From the NCBI GenBank assembly GCA_051294375.1, contig CM119267.1:301409-365408 (forward strand): a stretch of 64,000 bases of DNA, in the 5' to 3' direction. The notes under the pieces were generated by a model that saw nothing but the letters and a program-made list of their open reading frames with translations, did no database searches and had not been told where the DNA came from. Positions 13,201 through 25,900 of this stretch are shown here, piece by piece; positions within the stretch are counted from its first letter, which is position 1; each line of letters starts with the position of its first letter. The stretch is from Paraspadella gotoi. Lineage: Eukaryota; Chaetognatha. The translations under genes were made by a program, and so were the position numbers.

Positions 13201-14122
13201 TTTAAACTCAAATTAAATGGTTAATGATTTTAAACTCAAATTAAATGGTTAATGATTTTAAACTAAAATTAAATGGTTAATGATTTTAAACTAAAATTAA
13301 ATGGTTAATGATTTTGAACTCAGATTAACCTTGTGGTTCATCTTAGATACGGACTTTCGGAAAGCCTCATCAACTCGGCCGTCTCTAATCTTCCTGGTAC
13401 ATCCACCCCTGGATCATCGGGGATGATCTTTCCCAACACTAAACTCAAGATTTTGGACATCGAGTCCGGAAAGGAATTGGGTTACGGAGAAGAAGGAGAA
13501 ATCTGTGTTCGCGGGCCTCAAGTCATGAAGGTATTTTATCATTTTGCCATTTTAATATCCTTTTTTTTATGAATTTTATTATAAATAAGAAATAGTTTGT
13601 TAATTATAACTCCATTTCTATTGCAGGGCTACTTGAACAATGAAAAAGCAACAGATGATTGCATCGATGAGGACGGTTGGCTTCACACCGGAGACGTAGG
13701 CTACTTTGCTGAAGATCAAAACCTCTTTGTGACTGACAGAGTGAAAGAGCTCATCAAGTACAAGGGACATCAGGTCAATTGTCAACTTTGCAAGACATAG
13801 GAAAGCGGAATTGAAGTTTGCACGAGTCATTTCCGCTGATCAGGTCGCTCCCGCAACGCTGGAATCACTATTGCTGACCCACAAGGCCGTCGCCGACGCC
13901 GCCGTCATTGGTGTCCCGTCCGGTGAAGATGTTGGCGAACTTCCCAAAGCTTTCGTCGTGTTGAAGACAGACGCGAGTCACGTGACTGCGGAGGAAATCC
14001 AAGGATTTGTAAAGGAACGGACGTCGCCCTTTGGTTGGTTGCGAGGCGGCGTCGACTTTGTGGCTTCCATCCCCAAAGCTGCGTCGGGGAAGATCCTGCG
14101 GCGTCTGCTGCGGAATCAATGA
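10205..14122 (+). CDS. Acyl-CoA ligase paralogue B (ANL family)
   Basis: Same family as ligase A. Exons read as 10205-10521, 11174-11365, about 11786-11911 (poorly preserved), 12074 to about 12293, about 12687-12823, 12945-13126, 13347-13530, 13627-13773 and 13844-14122. It starts [16 protein letters not shown], an Arg/Pro/Ser-rich leader of the mitochondrial-presequence type. Motifs in order: [65 protein letters not shown] and [12 protein letters not shown] with the catalytic Lys. It ends LLRNQ, so no SKL-type peroxisomal signal. Exon 2 has two single-base insertions around [10 protein letters not shown], and the AEVF exon has another frameshift. These look like sequencing indels. Exon 5 is preceded by a tandem array of its own acceptor (12405-12690). 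Confidence 0.85.
11425..11590. repeat. Degenerate ATGCAATGAAGCAGAATGAT minisatellite
   Basis: Intron 2 of ligase B contains about six imperfect copies of a unit combining ATGCAATGAAGCAG and AATGATGATTGCAATGG. Confidence 0.6.
12400..12735 (+). repeat. Tandem array of an acceptor plus exon start (ligase B exon 5)
   Basis: Six copies of TTTGATTAG followed by ACTCTTACACT(T/A)TGGGCC are seen, with acceptor positions near 12416, 12454, 12492, 12530, 12608 and 12686. The first units are about 38-39 bp and the last ones about 78 bp; the long units also carry TTTCTATCATGGTTATGGCC. Only the final copy continues into the rest of the exon ([14 protein letters not shown]). Every unit therefore offers a potential 3' splice site. 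Confidence 0.85.
13185..13330. repeat. AAATTAAATGGTTAATGATTTTAAACT minisatellite
   Basis: About five near-identical 27-bp units fill the intron before the YGLSES exon of ligase B. Confidence 0.75.
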
Positions 14123-14327
14123 CGCAGCGTTGAGAATGAAAAATTGAAACAAATGTAATGAAATATTATGTAATTGATGTGAACAAAGAAATTCGAATTG
14201 CATGTTTAGGCTTTCGTCTCAGAGGCCTATAGGGGAAAGCTGATTGTCTAACCATCGTTGGTTGTCAGTTCTTAAGAATTAGATCAATAACTATTAAAGA
14301 AACAAGTTTGAGCGGGCATTTAGCATT
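14123..14327. other. 3' flank of ligase B
   Basis: Short downstream region ending at the inverted-repeat element. An ATTAAAG near 14296 resembles a polyadenylation signal but is weak. Nothing else is seen. Confidence 0.4.
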
Positions 14328-15366
14328 TAGCCGGATCTGCTTACAGCAGATTCCGGCTCGATAATTCACTTAGTCGGTCCGTCGGTCAGCCACCACAATC
14401 TTGTCGGTAAGTCACTTATATCATCTCAGAACATCGAATTATAAAAAATTATGAAAAAAAAACCGATGACACTTCGTACTTCCGTCCGTCCGTCTGTCTG
14501 ACTGTCCATCCGTCCTCCCCCCTTAGCTTTGAACGCCATTAACTCATGAATAGATCGGGCGATTGACTTAAAATTTTATACGTGGCTAGGAAAGTGTGTG
14601 ATTCAGCTGGAAATCGAGTTTCGATGGAATCGTCCGAGTGGATATGAGTTTAAAACCTATTTCACTAATAAATTGATTTTTCTTTTTATATTAAATGTAA
14701 ATGCGAGCTGCATTAATTAATCAATTAATTAATCAAGTAATTAGGCAATCAATCAATTTATCAATCAATCAATAAAAAAATTAATCAATTGTCGTCTGTG
14801 TTATCATCTTTTTCATCGCCTTCTTCCTTGACGTTGCTTTTGTCGTAGATGCGGATAAGATTAATCAATTATTTAATAAATTAATTAATGATTAATTACT
14901 GCTTATAATCCTGGGAAGATCCGGCATTGTTGGCTCAAACTTGATTTATGTGATAATTTTGGTGATAATGCAGTTAATGATGGTTAATGTTTTTATGGTA
15001 GTTGTGGTTGTTTCGGTGGTAGCATTTGTAATATTCGTTATAATTGTAGTAGTAGTTGCTGCAACATATATTTACATTCCACATAAAATTAAAAAATATC
15101 ACATTAAATATTTAACGGTAATATGTTTTTTCCACCTAAACTCATTTCCACTCGGATAATTCCATCGAAACTTTATTTCCAGCTTAATCACATGTTTCTC
15201 AACCCAAAATTTCAAGTCAATCGCTGGATCCATTCATGAGTAATTAGCGTTCAAAGCTAAGGGAGGACGGACGGACGGATGGATAATTTATCATAATTTG
15301 ATCTATTTATGGGGCGGACGGACGGACCGACGAAGTGAATTATAGAGCCGAGATCTGCTGTAGGCA
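14328..15366. mobile_element. Non-coding element with long terminal inverted repeats
   Basis: The left end (TAGCCGGATCTGCTTACAGC, TTCCGGCTCGATAATTCACT, TCGGTCCGTCGG) is the reverse complement of the right end (GGACCGACGAAGTGAATTAT, AGAGCCGAGATCTGCTGTAG). Inside, 14500-14650 (CCCTTAGCTTTGAACGC, TTAACTCATGAATAGATCG, GCGATTGACTTAAAATT) pairs with 15150-15275 (AATTTCAAGTCAATCGC, TGGATCCATTCATGAGTAAT, TAGCGTTCAAAGCTAAGGG). The arms are therefore roughly 300 bp each around an AT-rich core. No transposase frame is present, so it looks like a foldback/MITE type element. Confidence 0.75.
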
Positions 15367-15867
15367 TTCCTTTATTCCTTTTGTCTCATACTAGTTCAAT
15401 CAAACTTTTAAAAAATTCTAAAATTATCCGAGTTAACTTTTTACTCACATTTCTTGATCCTATATTTTAAATCTTTACTAGCTTAAAAACTTTTTACTGT
15501 TGTTAAATGTATGTTGAATTAGTGATTTTAATTTCAATTGTAGGTGATTTAAATTTCAATTGAATTGACCTTTAGAGATTGTAACCCGTGAAAAATATGA
15601 TTGCATTCAAAGTTTGATGAGTTAGAATAATTTTTAAAATTTTTTTAGTTTTTATTCTAAGTATTTTAAAACACTTGTTACAGTGTTCCTAATACTTTTG
15701 TACACTTGTTTTTGTATATTATTGTTGGGTCACCTATACATCTATTTCTTTTTTTCAAGAAAAACTATTTTACTTTCTACTTCAGTTTAAAATAAAACTA
15801 CTTTTTTGTTTCTTGCAATGGTTTTTTTTTAATTCTTTTTTTCAGGCAAATTGGTACTCATTCAAAA
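15367..15867. other. AT-rich intergenic stretch before ligase C
   Basis: No coding signal seen. It ends with the pyrimidine-rich TTTTTTTTAATTCTTTTTTTCAG about 35 bases before the N-terminal exon of ligase C (copy 1). Confidence 0.5.
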
Positions 15868-18800
15868 ATGATCTCAACTTTATATGACTCGTCTTTTCTG
15901 CGACTCCCCATGCTTTCTGCCCTATCACCTACTTACCTTCAACATTTTACGTCACTTGCAATCTACGTAAAAGTTCACTCTCTCTATCTCGCTCTTCTCG
16001 TTTACTCATCGCCTCTTCCTCCATTGGACATTCCCAATGTAGATTTTTACAATATTCGTGAAAGAACATTTATTTGCAACGACCAGAAAGTCGTATCTTT
16101 ATCAATGGCGTCACATTGGAGTCTTGGACAGCGAGTCGTGTTATTAATCTGCCGAACGCTTAAGCATCCATTTTATCAAAGCTTTGGCTTCGGCAAGGGA
16201 TGCTTCATCAATATTCGCTTCCAATTGCCCAGAATATGCTGTCGTGTGTCTTGGCAGTCTTGTCAGTGGGTGGTGTTGTATCACCAGCCAACCCTCTTTG
16301 TCAACTGCGCAGCTTGAGAACCAAGTTAGTTTTAACTGTTTTAAAGAGATTCTTTTATGAGTTTGGTACTTATTTGATTTTTTGCGTTAACACTTACTCC
16401 TGCAGATAAGACAGCTGATGCAAAGTTCTTGCTTGTACAACAACTTGCTTATCGATTGCGGAAGAGGGTGTTTCATAAAACTAATCTCAGGAATATCATC
16501 GTAATGGATGGTGAATAAAGCATCCAAATTTCTGTCACTAAAGGCTATCATGAGAGATTGATGTTTCAAGTCGCCCATAAATTATTTCATAATTTCCCCT
16601 TAAAATTTGACTTTGATGAGAAAGCTGCTTTTCTCGTCTACAGCAGCGGTACGGACAGGTTTGCCAAAAAGCTGTTGTCTTAACACACAAGAACATTATT
16701 GCTAGTCAACTTCAAATGGACACATGAAATCTTCAAATCTGCTAATAAAGGTGGGATGAATTTTTTTTTTACAAAAAATTTACAATAAATTTTAAATTTT
16801 TACGATATATTAAATAAATATATAGAAAATAACAAGTAAAGCCGGATTCAAGTCAATTTAATTAATGTTATTAAGCAACAAGTTTTTTTGTCTTTAAATT
16901 CAAAATGGGTAATATTAGATGATAATATTAGATTTTATTATAATTTAAATTAAAATATTTAAAGTTTGAATTATCTAGTTTGTTTGCTTTAAAATTAATA
17001 CTATGTATGTTAGAGATGCACATACGGACTTGGGAACACGATTGAGCATCCTTCATATTAATTTCTCTTATTGTTGACTTCATCAATAACCGTAACGCCA
17101 TTAGTAGTATTAATTGGAAGTTAGTTGTAATTTAGGACAATCGAATAGCAATCAGTAAAAGCCATTGAGAAGAGCAATCAGCAGAGTGAAGAGCTGTGGA
17201 AGCTTCAAAAGCTACAAAAAAATAACCATTTTATTAATACTAATTCCACTATTTAATAATTTCAGTAAATCAATCAATTACCTTATGGTCCCAGGCGCAA
17301 TCTCTTCAAAAAAAAAAAAAATTGCCCTTTCTTTTATACAAAGACTAAATTTAATGGACCAATGAGAAAAAAGATCTTCTTTAAAATTATTGAGAATTCA
17401 ATCATTAATTATTATTGGTAGAATTCGACCAAGAGAGTAAAGATAATATAAAATCATTAAAGTTGAGACAAAAACCAATTGACGTGATTCAGATATTCAC
17501 GAAGAGAATTGTTTGATTTAAAATCATTTCTAACAATGTAGCTGGTTTTTTTTGGAAGGGTAATATTTTTGAATGCTTCAGAAGACTACGCAATAGAGTG
17601 GAGCACTCAAGAGCAAAAAAATTACTTGAATGACTGAACAAGTATATTCAGATGTGAGATAGTATGATTAACTAGTACAAAAAATATTTTTTTTGTATTG
17701 TCTCGGGAAACATAATAGTAAAATATAATATATTTGTAGTAATATCTTATAAAATAATACATTTAAAATTTTTTTTTTAAACTTTTTATTAAAGATTCAG
17801 ATTCTTCATAAAAAGTTGAATCAAAAATATAAAACATGTTATCAAATATTCTTTCTTCAGCATTTAAAATGGGGAAAAAAAGGTAAAAATTCATGACTTT
17901 TTTTATTTCTGTAGTAAAAACTTATATATGTTAAAACATTTTAGTCATTTTTTATGATCTAAACATTAGAATATCATATAACATATTTTATAAAAGTTTC
18001 TTAGTTTTTTATGGTAAATCCAAATCTGTTCTAAAAATTAAAAAAAATATTTTGAAATTTAACGATTTTTATAAGGATATTATTACATAAATAATTTAAT
18101 TTACTATACTGTTATGCTACAAAAATTTTAAAAGGATTTAAAATTTATTAATTACATGTCCATAGCGCAGCAAAAAAATAATATTCAATCACTCAATCTT
18201 TTCATCACTCCACCCTACTACGCAATTCACATTTATATTTTCTACTCCAGATGAATGCATAATGGGCCTGCTACCTTTCTGACCATGTCTACGGCTTGTT
18301 TTGAAGTCCTTTTCAATTTGACTTCTCATCATGTATGCGTCGTTACTCTTCCAGCTTTTAAGCCGGCCTCATTTTCTCTCTGCCATCCCAATTACAACCG
18401 CATAACGGTTGATGCATCTTTGTTCCAACTCTTGTAATTTTCCTAGCCAAGAATCCTCTGGTTGATGACTATGACGTGCTTTCCATTCGTACAATTTTTT
18501 GTGGTGCTGCACCATTGAGCGCCGATGAAGAATCTATGTTCAAACAACGATGCAATATTATTGATCATCGTCAAGGTACGCGGTTAACAGAAACGTCATC
18601 AATGGTGACAGCAATGTCTTCTTGTCCGAGGATGCAGCTCCCAGGCTCGAGTGGAATTTTAGTGCAGAACACGGAAGCACGAATTGTTGAATCCAGAAAA
18701 CGGGTCGAGATGCAAATGAAGAGGAACAAGGTGAGATTTTGGTACGAGGCCCACAAAATTATGAAAGGCTATTTGAACAATACGAGGGCATCGGAAGAAA

Positions 18801-19222
18801 GTTTTGTAAAGTTGGGTTTCAAACGGGAGATATTGGCGGTTTTCATCCGAAGGTCAACTTATATTACTGGGCGTTTAAAGGAAATGAATCAAGTACAAAG
18901 GAGACATCAAATTGCGCCGGTGGAGTTGGAATCGCTTCTCTTGACGCATCCTGATGTTGTTGATGCTGCTCGTTTTTGAGATAAATGCTTCAGAGGATGT
19001 AGGAGAACTGCCTAAAGCATTCATTTGTTCTGAGAGAGGGGTAAAAAATGGTGACGAAAGCTCATGTTCAAGAATTCATGAATCAAAGAATTAAGTCACA
19101 TATGAGTTGCGAGGCGGAGTGCAGTTTCTTGGATAAAAATTCCGAGCATCTTCGTGGAAAAATCTTAAGAGGAAACTTAAGTGAAAAAAAAAACATTTTC
19201 AGTAATAAAGGCATTGGGTAGC
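15868..19222 (+). pseudogene. Ligase C, noisy first copy (frameshifted throughout)
   Basis: Same gene as 22907-26551 but with many 1-2 base insertions. The N-terminal exon is found only here (15868 to about 16320): a leader, then PPLDIPNVDFYNIRE, after which the frame shifts out of the expected INGVTLESWTA. Further exons lie at about 16407-16750 (ADAKFLA.., SSGT..) and 18252-19220. Compared with the clean copy, a base is inserted in 'CTACCTTTCTGACCATG' (clean CTACCTTTCTACCATG), in 'GGTACGGACAGG' (clean GGTACGACAGG), and so on. The error pattern (random single-base insertions in introns and exons alike) fits uncorrected long-read sequence better than a decayed gene. Confidence 0.7.
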
Positions 19223-19559
19223 CTTAATTATATACGTGTTGTAGATTTATAGATTTTCTAATTTTGTTATATTCCCATGTCTACCCAACGTTTTAAATCC
19301 TGACCATGATACCTATTGATTGTTTACAATTTCTTGTAATAATAAGTGTTTTCATTTTATGATATAGATTATTCTCTTTCTTTGCGATGGGGCTGTTGTA
19401 ATATGTAATGAAATACACATATTGACACCATTTTTTAATTGAAAATTGGGCTCTCAATATATTGTTGTTTTCTCCGAATATTGTTTTATTACAATTTATT
19501 ACGTGTAGTAAGCGAATTTGTTTGCTATTTTTGTTTTTCATTTTATACCGTTTACACAG

Positions 19560-22500
19560 ATGTTGTCAAATTGCATTCTTTCGTTCTTCCCGTGGGTACA
19601 TATTAATCTCTTCGATCTTCCATCAAAAACACTTGCGTCATGGACGCAAGCTCAATTCCTCACTCAGGAAACAATCGAGGTTTCATTTTCAGATGTTCGT
19701 CCTTAATTTCTTTCTCCACACCGCAAACCCGTCAATAAGCTCAGCCATTCTCTCCCGCTCACTAGTCTACTCGTCCAATCTTCCCCCATAGAAATCCCCG
19801 ATGTGGATTTGTACAGTTTCGTCAAAGAGTCCACGTCGTCATCCTGAGGATAAACTTTCATCAATGGAATCACTTTGGAATCTTGGACCCGCGAGGACGG
19901 TTGATTCTAGCAGCGAACGAGTTGCTGGAGTTCTGCAGAGATTAGAGCTTCAACAAGGGATAGTCTTCTGATTTTTGCGACCAACTGCCCGGAATAGTAT
20001 TTGCTGTTTGTGTTTGGCCGCATTGTCGCTGGGAGGCGTCGTGTCTCCAGCTAATACGTCTTATGTTCCTTTACAGCTTCAATCGCAGGTATGCTATGTA
20101 ATTTAAACAAATGTATAAAGGATAAATTATTTCATTGTTTTATTCTTTCGCAAGATTGAAGTTTCCAAAGCATCGACCTCGTCTTCACCTCCAACTTGAC
20201 AACAACAGCGACGAAAGTCTTTCGTGATTCCGACCAACTCAAAATCTTCTCGTCATAGACGGCGACGCCAGGGAAAGACTTTGCGTCCCTGAAGGAACAT
20301 TATGGTCGACAGCGCCAATGCTGAATCGTCTCAGTTAGTGGCACCAAAAAACTAGATGCCGCCAATGCTACGGCTTTCCTTCCCTTCAGCAGCGGAACGA
20401 CTGGTCTGGCCAAAAGGCGTCATTTTGACTCACAGGAACATCGTGGCCAATCAAGTTCACCAGCTTCATGACGACTTTAAAATCGGCGAGACCAGGCGAG
20501 CATAAAAATTACAGAGTTTATCTAAAAATTGCTTATCCTCCCATTTTGTCTTCTTTCGGTCATCTTGACAAATTTTTGATGGAACAAATTTTTGGGTTTC
20601 CTCCCAAATGTCACAGAATTGCTTAGCAACCTTCAAATCATTCATGATAACTCTCTGAGCCCTGTTTTCTTTTATCCAAGTTTCTTTCCAACACCCCAGT
20701 CCTCTTTGACTTTCAATTCACTCCTTCAGGCGAATGCGTCTTAGGACTTCTCCCCTTCACCACCTTTATGGTCTTCGGTCATTCTCATCAACCTCACACT
20801 TCATTCGCGCATGCGTCGTGACTCTTCCAGAATTCACCCCGGAATCCTTTCTCGGTGCAATTCAACGTCACCGCATTGGAGTTCGAATATAAAGAGATTG
20901 GCGATTTATCAAATAAAAATTTTATCAGTTTGCATCAACACTAAATCAATATTTTTTTGTTTCAGTGCCTTACATAGCCCACCGCTCGTTCATATTCCTG
21001 ACCAAACATCCTCTTGGGACAATTTTGACATTTCTTCGGTCAGGGCGGGTAGTTGTGCTGCGGAGCTTGCAGCGCTTGCGGGAGGGAACGGAGGCGGCGC
21101 TGCGGTCCCGCTGCGGTCTGGAGGATCTGCGTCAGGTATTGAGGGGCGATTTATTTATTTAATTTATTAATCTAATACGTTCTCCTTGGGCTACGGTCTC
21201 ACCAGATTCCCCACCCTGACCATGACTCCGCGCGGCCGGAGATGCAAACGCGCCGGCTCCAGCGGAGCGTCTGCTGCAAAATACTGAAGGCGCGGATCGT
21301 TAATGCGGAAACTGGAGAGGATTTGGATAAGAGAGGCTCAGGGTAAAAGGTAGTAATAGGATAATAATAGGCGCGTTAGGTGGTTAATAGAGTGAGTTAA
21401 TCGGGCGGTGAGGTAGGTTATATGATAAACGTCTCTTTGATTAATGGCAGATAAAGATTTGGTTGAATAGAGAAAAAAGAGGAGTTGCAATATTTAAAAC
21501 CCATCTTTTAAAAACAGAAAATCATCTGTACTAATATTCTTCTTACCCCCAACATTTTTTTTACAAAATGATTAAATTTATTAACTTATACACAAAATAC
21601 TTGAAAAATTACAAATTTAAAAAAAAAAAAGATTGAATTTAAACATCTTGTATTGTTCATCACCAGGAGAAATTTGGGTTCGAGCGTCCTCAAGTAATGA
21701 AGGGCTACTTGAACAATGAAGAGGCGGACTGCTCTTGTCTGGTGACGGTGGTTCCGGACGGGGCGACTTGGGGTATTTTACTAAAGATGGACACCTTTAT
21801 GTCACGGAGTTGAATGGATAATTATTATTTTACTTTTTAAATTAATTAATATTTATGTAATACTTAAACCGGGTCAGATTCATTCCAATTTTTAAGTTCA
21901 TTTTATCTTTTAAAAAATGATTTTAACTCTTCGTGAACACAGTATTTAAGCTCAGATTATTAAATTTATAAATAATAGATTATAATATAATACTATCCAG
22001 CCAACTATTAAAATGAAAGTTTTATATGGATACTAATTAATATAATTAACACGCAATTAACATGCGCTTACTTTAATTACTCTTTTTTTTATTAATACCC
22101 TGATAAATAAATAACTATTTAACTAATAATAACCTTTATTGACCAAGCCTTCCTTTCCAGGTGCCTCAGAAAGAATTGATTCAGTACAAAGGCCATTCAA
22201 GTTCCTCCAGCAGAAATATTAGACGGCTGTGCTTCTCACTCATCCCGAGATCGCCGACGCCGCCGTCATTCGGCGTCTCCGCTTCGGGAAGTGGAGGAGC
22301 TCCCCAAAGCCTTTCGTGGTCTCGAAGGGCGAAAGCCATGAGGCGCGTTGGGAGAGCGGAAGTTGCATCTTGTCGTGTGGATGAGATGGCGTCTCGTCGC
22401 AGATGAGGCTTCGTGGAGGGATCGAGTTTTGTGGAGGAATCCCGAAACGCCTCCGGAAAGATCTTGAGGAGGCGAGTTGCCAGTTTAAAGACTCAGGGCG
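19560..22500 (+). pseudogene. Ligase D, noisy first copy (frameshifted throughout)
   Basis: Collinear with the clean ligase D at 26883-29793, including introns, but peppered with single-base insertions (for example GGTCTGGCCAAAAGG versus GGTCTGCCAAAAGG in the phosphate-binding motif). No open reading frame survives. The block ends at about 22881 against an N-gap inside a CT repeat. Most likely an assembly duplicate; a true recent pseudogene copy is less likely because introns are equally affected. Confidence 0.7.
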
Positions 22501-22881
22501 CAGTTGAAAAAAATTTGATTTTGTGGGTATGTGAATTCGATCAAGAGAAGAGCAAGAATGATTTATTCTTCACTACCACAATTTCACAATAATCCAAATA
22601 AATCATTCATAAAAATATATTAATATAAATATTAAAATTAAATTAATTTGATAATATTATTTTTTATTTGTTTATAAAAAAAAATTGTTAATTTTATTTA
22701 AACAATGCTTAGGAGGAACAATTCAAAAGTTTAAATTTTAAAAAAAAATTTTAAATTTAAATAAATATATGTTTTTTGAAGTTTTTATACATAAATAGCT
22801 ATTTCAATAAATAATTTTTTAGTATTATCTGTTATCAATGGATAACCCATATAAATTTTTATCAAAGAGATTCTCTCTCTT

Positions 22882-22906
22882 NNNNNNNNNNNNNNNNNNN
22901 NNNNNN
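22882..22906. other. Assembly gap (N)
   Basis: 25 Ns between a CT repeat and a displaced exon of ligase C. Confidence 0.99.
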
Positions 22907-25900
22907 CCTTAAAATTTGACTTTGATGAGAAAGCTGCTTTTCTCGTCTACAGCAGCGGTACGACAGGTTTGCCAAAAGCTGTTGTCTTAACACACAAGAA
23001 CATTATTGCTAGTCAACTTCAAATGACACATGAAATCTTCAAATCTGCTAATAAAGGTGGGATGAATTTTTTTTTTACAAAAAATTTACAATAAATTTTA
23101 AATTTTTTTACGATATATTAAATAAATATATAGAAAATACAAGTAAGCCGGATTCAAGTCAATTTAATTAATGTATTAAGCAACAAGTTTTTTGTCTTTT
23201 AAATTCAAAATGGTAATATTNNNNNNNNNNTTTTAACTGTTTTAAGAGATTCTTTTTATGAGTTTGGTACTTATTGATTTTTTGGGTTAACACTTACGTC
23301 CTGCAGATAAAGACAGCTGATGCAAAGTTTCTTGCTTGTACAAACAACTTGTTATCGATTGCGGAAGAGGTGTTTCATAAAACTAATCTCAGGAATATCA
23401 TCGTAATGGATGGTGATAAAGCATCCAAATTTCTGTCACTAAAGGCTATCATGAGAGATGATGTTCAAGTCGCCCATAAATTATTTCATAATTTCCCCTT
23501 AAAATTTGACTTTGATGAGAAAGCTGCTTTTCTCGNNNNNNNNNNNNNNNNNNNNNNNNNNNNNNNNNNNNNNNNNNNNNNNNNNNNNNNNNNNNNNNNN
23601 NNNNNNNNNNNNNNNNNNNNNNNNNNNNNNNNNNNNNNNNNNNNNNNNNNNNNNNNNNNNNNNNNNNNNNNNNNNNNNNNNNNNNNNNNNNNNNNNNNNN
23701 NNNNNNNNNNNNNNNNNNNNNNNNNNNNNNNNNNNNNNNNNNNNNNNNNNNNNNNNNNNNNNNNNNNNNNNNNNNNNNNNNNNNNNNNNNNNNNNNNNNN
23801 NNNNNNNNNNNNNNNNNNNNNNNNNNNNNNNNNNNNNNNNNNNNNNNNNNNNNNNNNNNNNNNNNNNNNNNNNNNNNNNNNNNNNNNNNNNNCAAAATGG
23901 TAATATTAGATGATAATATTAGATTTTATTATAATTTAATTATGTATAGACTTTCGATTTCGTTGTTTTTTAGCATNNNNNNNNNNNNNNNNNNNNNNNN
24001 NNNNNNNNNNNNNNNNNNNNNNNNNNNNNNNNNNNNNNNNNNNNNNNNNNNNNNNNNNNNNNNNNNNNNNNNNNNNNNNNNNNNNNNNNNNNNNNNNNNN
24101 NNNNNNNNNNNNNNNNNNNNNNNNNNNNNNNNNNNNNNNNNNNNNNNNNNNNNNNNNNNNNNNNNNNNNNNNNNNNNNNNNNNNNNNNNNNNNNNNNNNN
24201 NNNNNNNNNNNNNNNNNNNNNNNNNNNNNNNNNNNNNNNNNNNNNNNNNNNNNNNNNNNNNNNNNNNNNNNNNNNNNNNNNNNNNNNNNNNNNNTTAATT
24301 AAAATATTTAAGTTTGAATAATCTAGTTTTGTTGCTTTAAAATTTAATACTATGTATGTTAGAGATTGCACATTACGGACTTGGGAACACGATTGAGCAT
24401 CCTTCATATTAATTTCTCTATTGTTGACTCATCAATAACCGTAACGCCATTAGTAGTATTAATTGAAGTTAGTTGTAATTTAGGACAATCGAAATAGCAA
24501 TCAGTAAAGCCATTGGAAGAGCAATCAGAAGAGTGGAAGAGCTGTGGAAGCTCAAAAGCTACAAAAAATAACCATTTATTAATACTAATTCCACTATTTA
24601 ATAATTTCAGTAAATCAATCAATTACCTTATGGTCCCAGGGCAATCTCTTCAAAAAATAAAAGTTGCCCTTTCTTTTATACAAAGACTAAATTTAATGGA
24701 CCAATGAGAAAAAAGATCTTCTTTAAAATTATTGAGAATTCAATCATTAATTATTATTGGTAGAATTCGACCAATGAGAGTAAAGATAATATAAAATCAT
24801 TAAAGTTGAGACAAAAACCAATTGACGTGATTCAGATATTCACGAAGAGAATTTGTTTGATTTAAAATCATTTCTAACAATGTAGCTGGTTTTTTTTGGA
24901 AGGGTAATATTTTTGAATGCTTCAGAAGACTACGCAATAGAGTGGAGCACTCAAGAGCAAAAAAATTACTTGAATGACTGAACAAGTATATTCAGATGTG
25001 AGATAGTATGATTAACTAGTACAAAAAATATTTTTTTTGTATTGTCTCGGGAACATAATAGTAAAATATAATATATTTGTAGTAATATTCTTATAAAATA
25101 ATACATTTAAAATTTTTTTTTTTAAACTTTTATTAAAGATTCAGATTCTTCATAAAAAGTTGAATCAAAAATATAAAACATGTTATCAAATATTCTTTCT
25201 TCAGCATTTAAAATGGGAAAAAAGGTAAAAATTCATGACTTTTTTATTCTCTGTAGTAAAAACTTATATATGTTAAAACATTTTAGTCATTTTTTATGAT
25301 CTAAACATTAGAATATCATATAACATATTTTATAAAAGTTTCTTAGTTTTTTATGGTAAATCCAAATCTGTTCTTAAAAATTAAAAAAAATATTTTGAAA
25401 TTTAACGATTTTATAAGGATATTATTACATAAATAATTTAATTTACTATACTGTTATGCTACAAAAATTTTTAAAAGGATTTAAAATTTATTAATTACAT
25501 GTCCATAGGCAGCAAAAAAATAATATTCAATCACTCAATCTTTTCATCACTCCACCCTACTACGCAATTCACATTTATATTTTCTACTCCAGATGAATGC
25601 ATAATGGGCCTGCTACCTTTCTACCATGTCTACGGCTTGTTTGAAGTCCTTTTCAATTTGACTCTCCATCATGTATGCGTCGTTACTCTTCCAGCTTTTA
25701 AGCCGGCCTCATTTCTATCTGCCATCCAATTACACCGCATAACGGTGATGCATCTTGTTCCAACTCTTGTAATTTTCCTAGCCAAGAATCCTCTGGTTGA
25801 TGACTATGACGTGTCTTCCATTCGTACAATTTTTTGTGGTGCTGCACCATTGAGCGCCGATGAAGAATCTATGTTCAAACAACGATGCAATATTATTGAT

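Noticed and set aside
14941-15159. Val/Ile-rich hydrophobic frame as a small membrane protein
   Set aside because: Lies in the core of the inverted-repeat element, is built from GTTGTNGT-like repeats and has no support.
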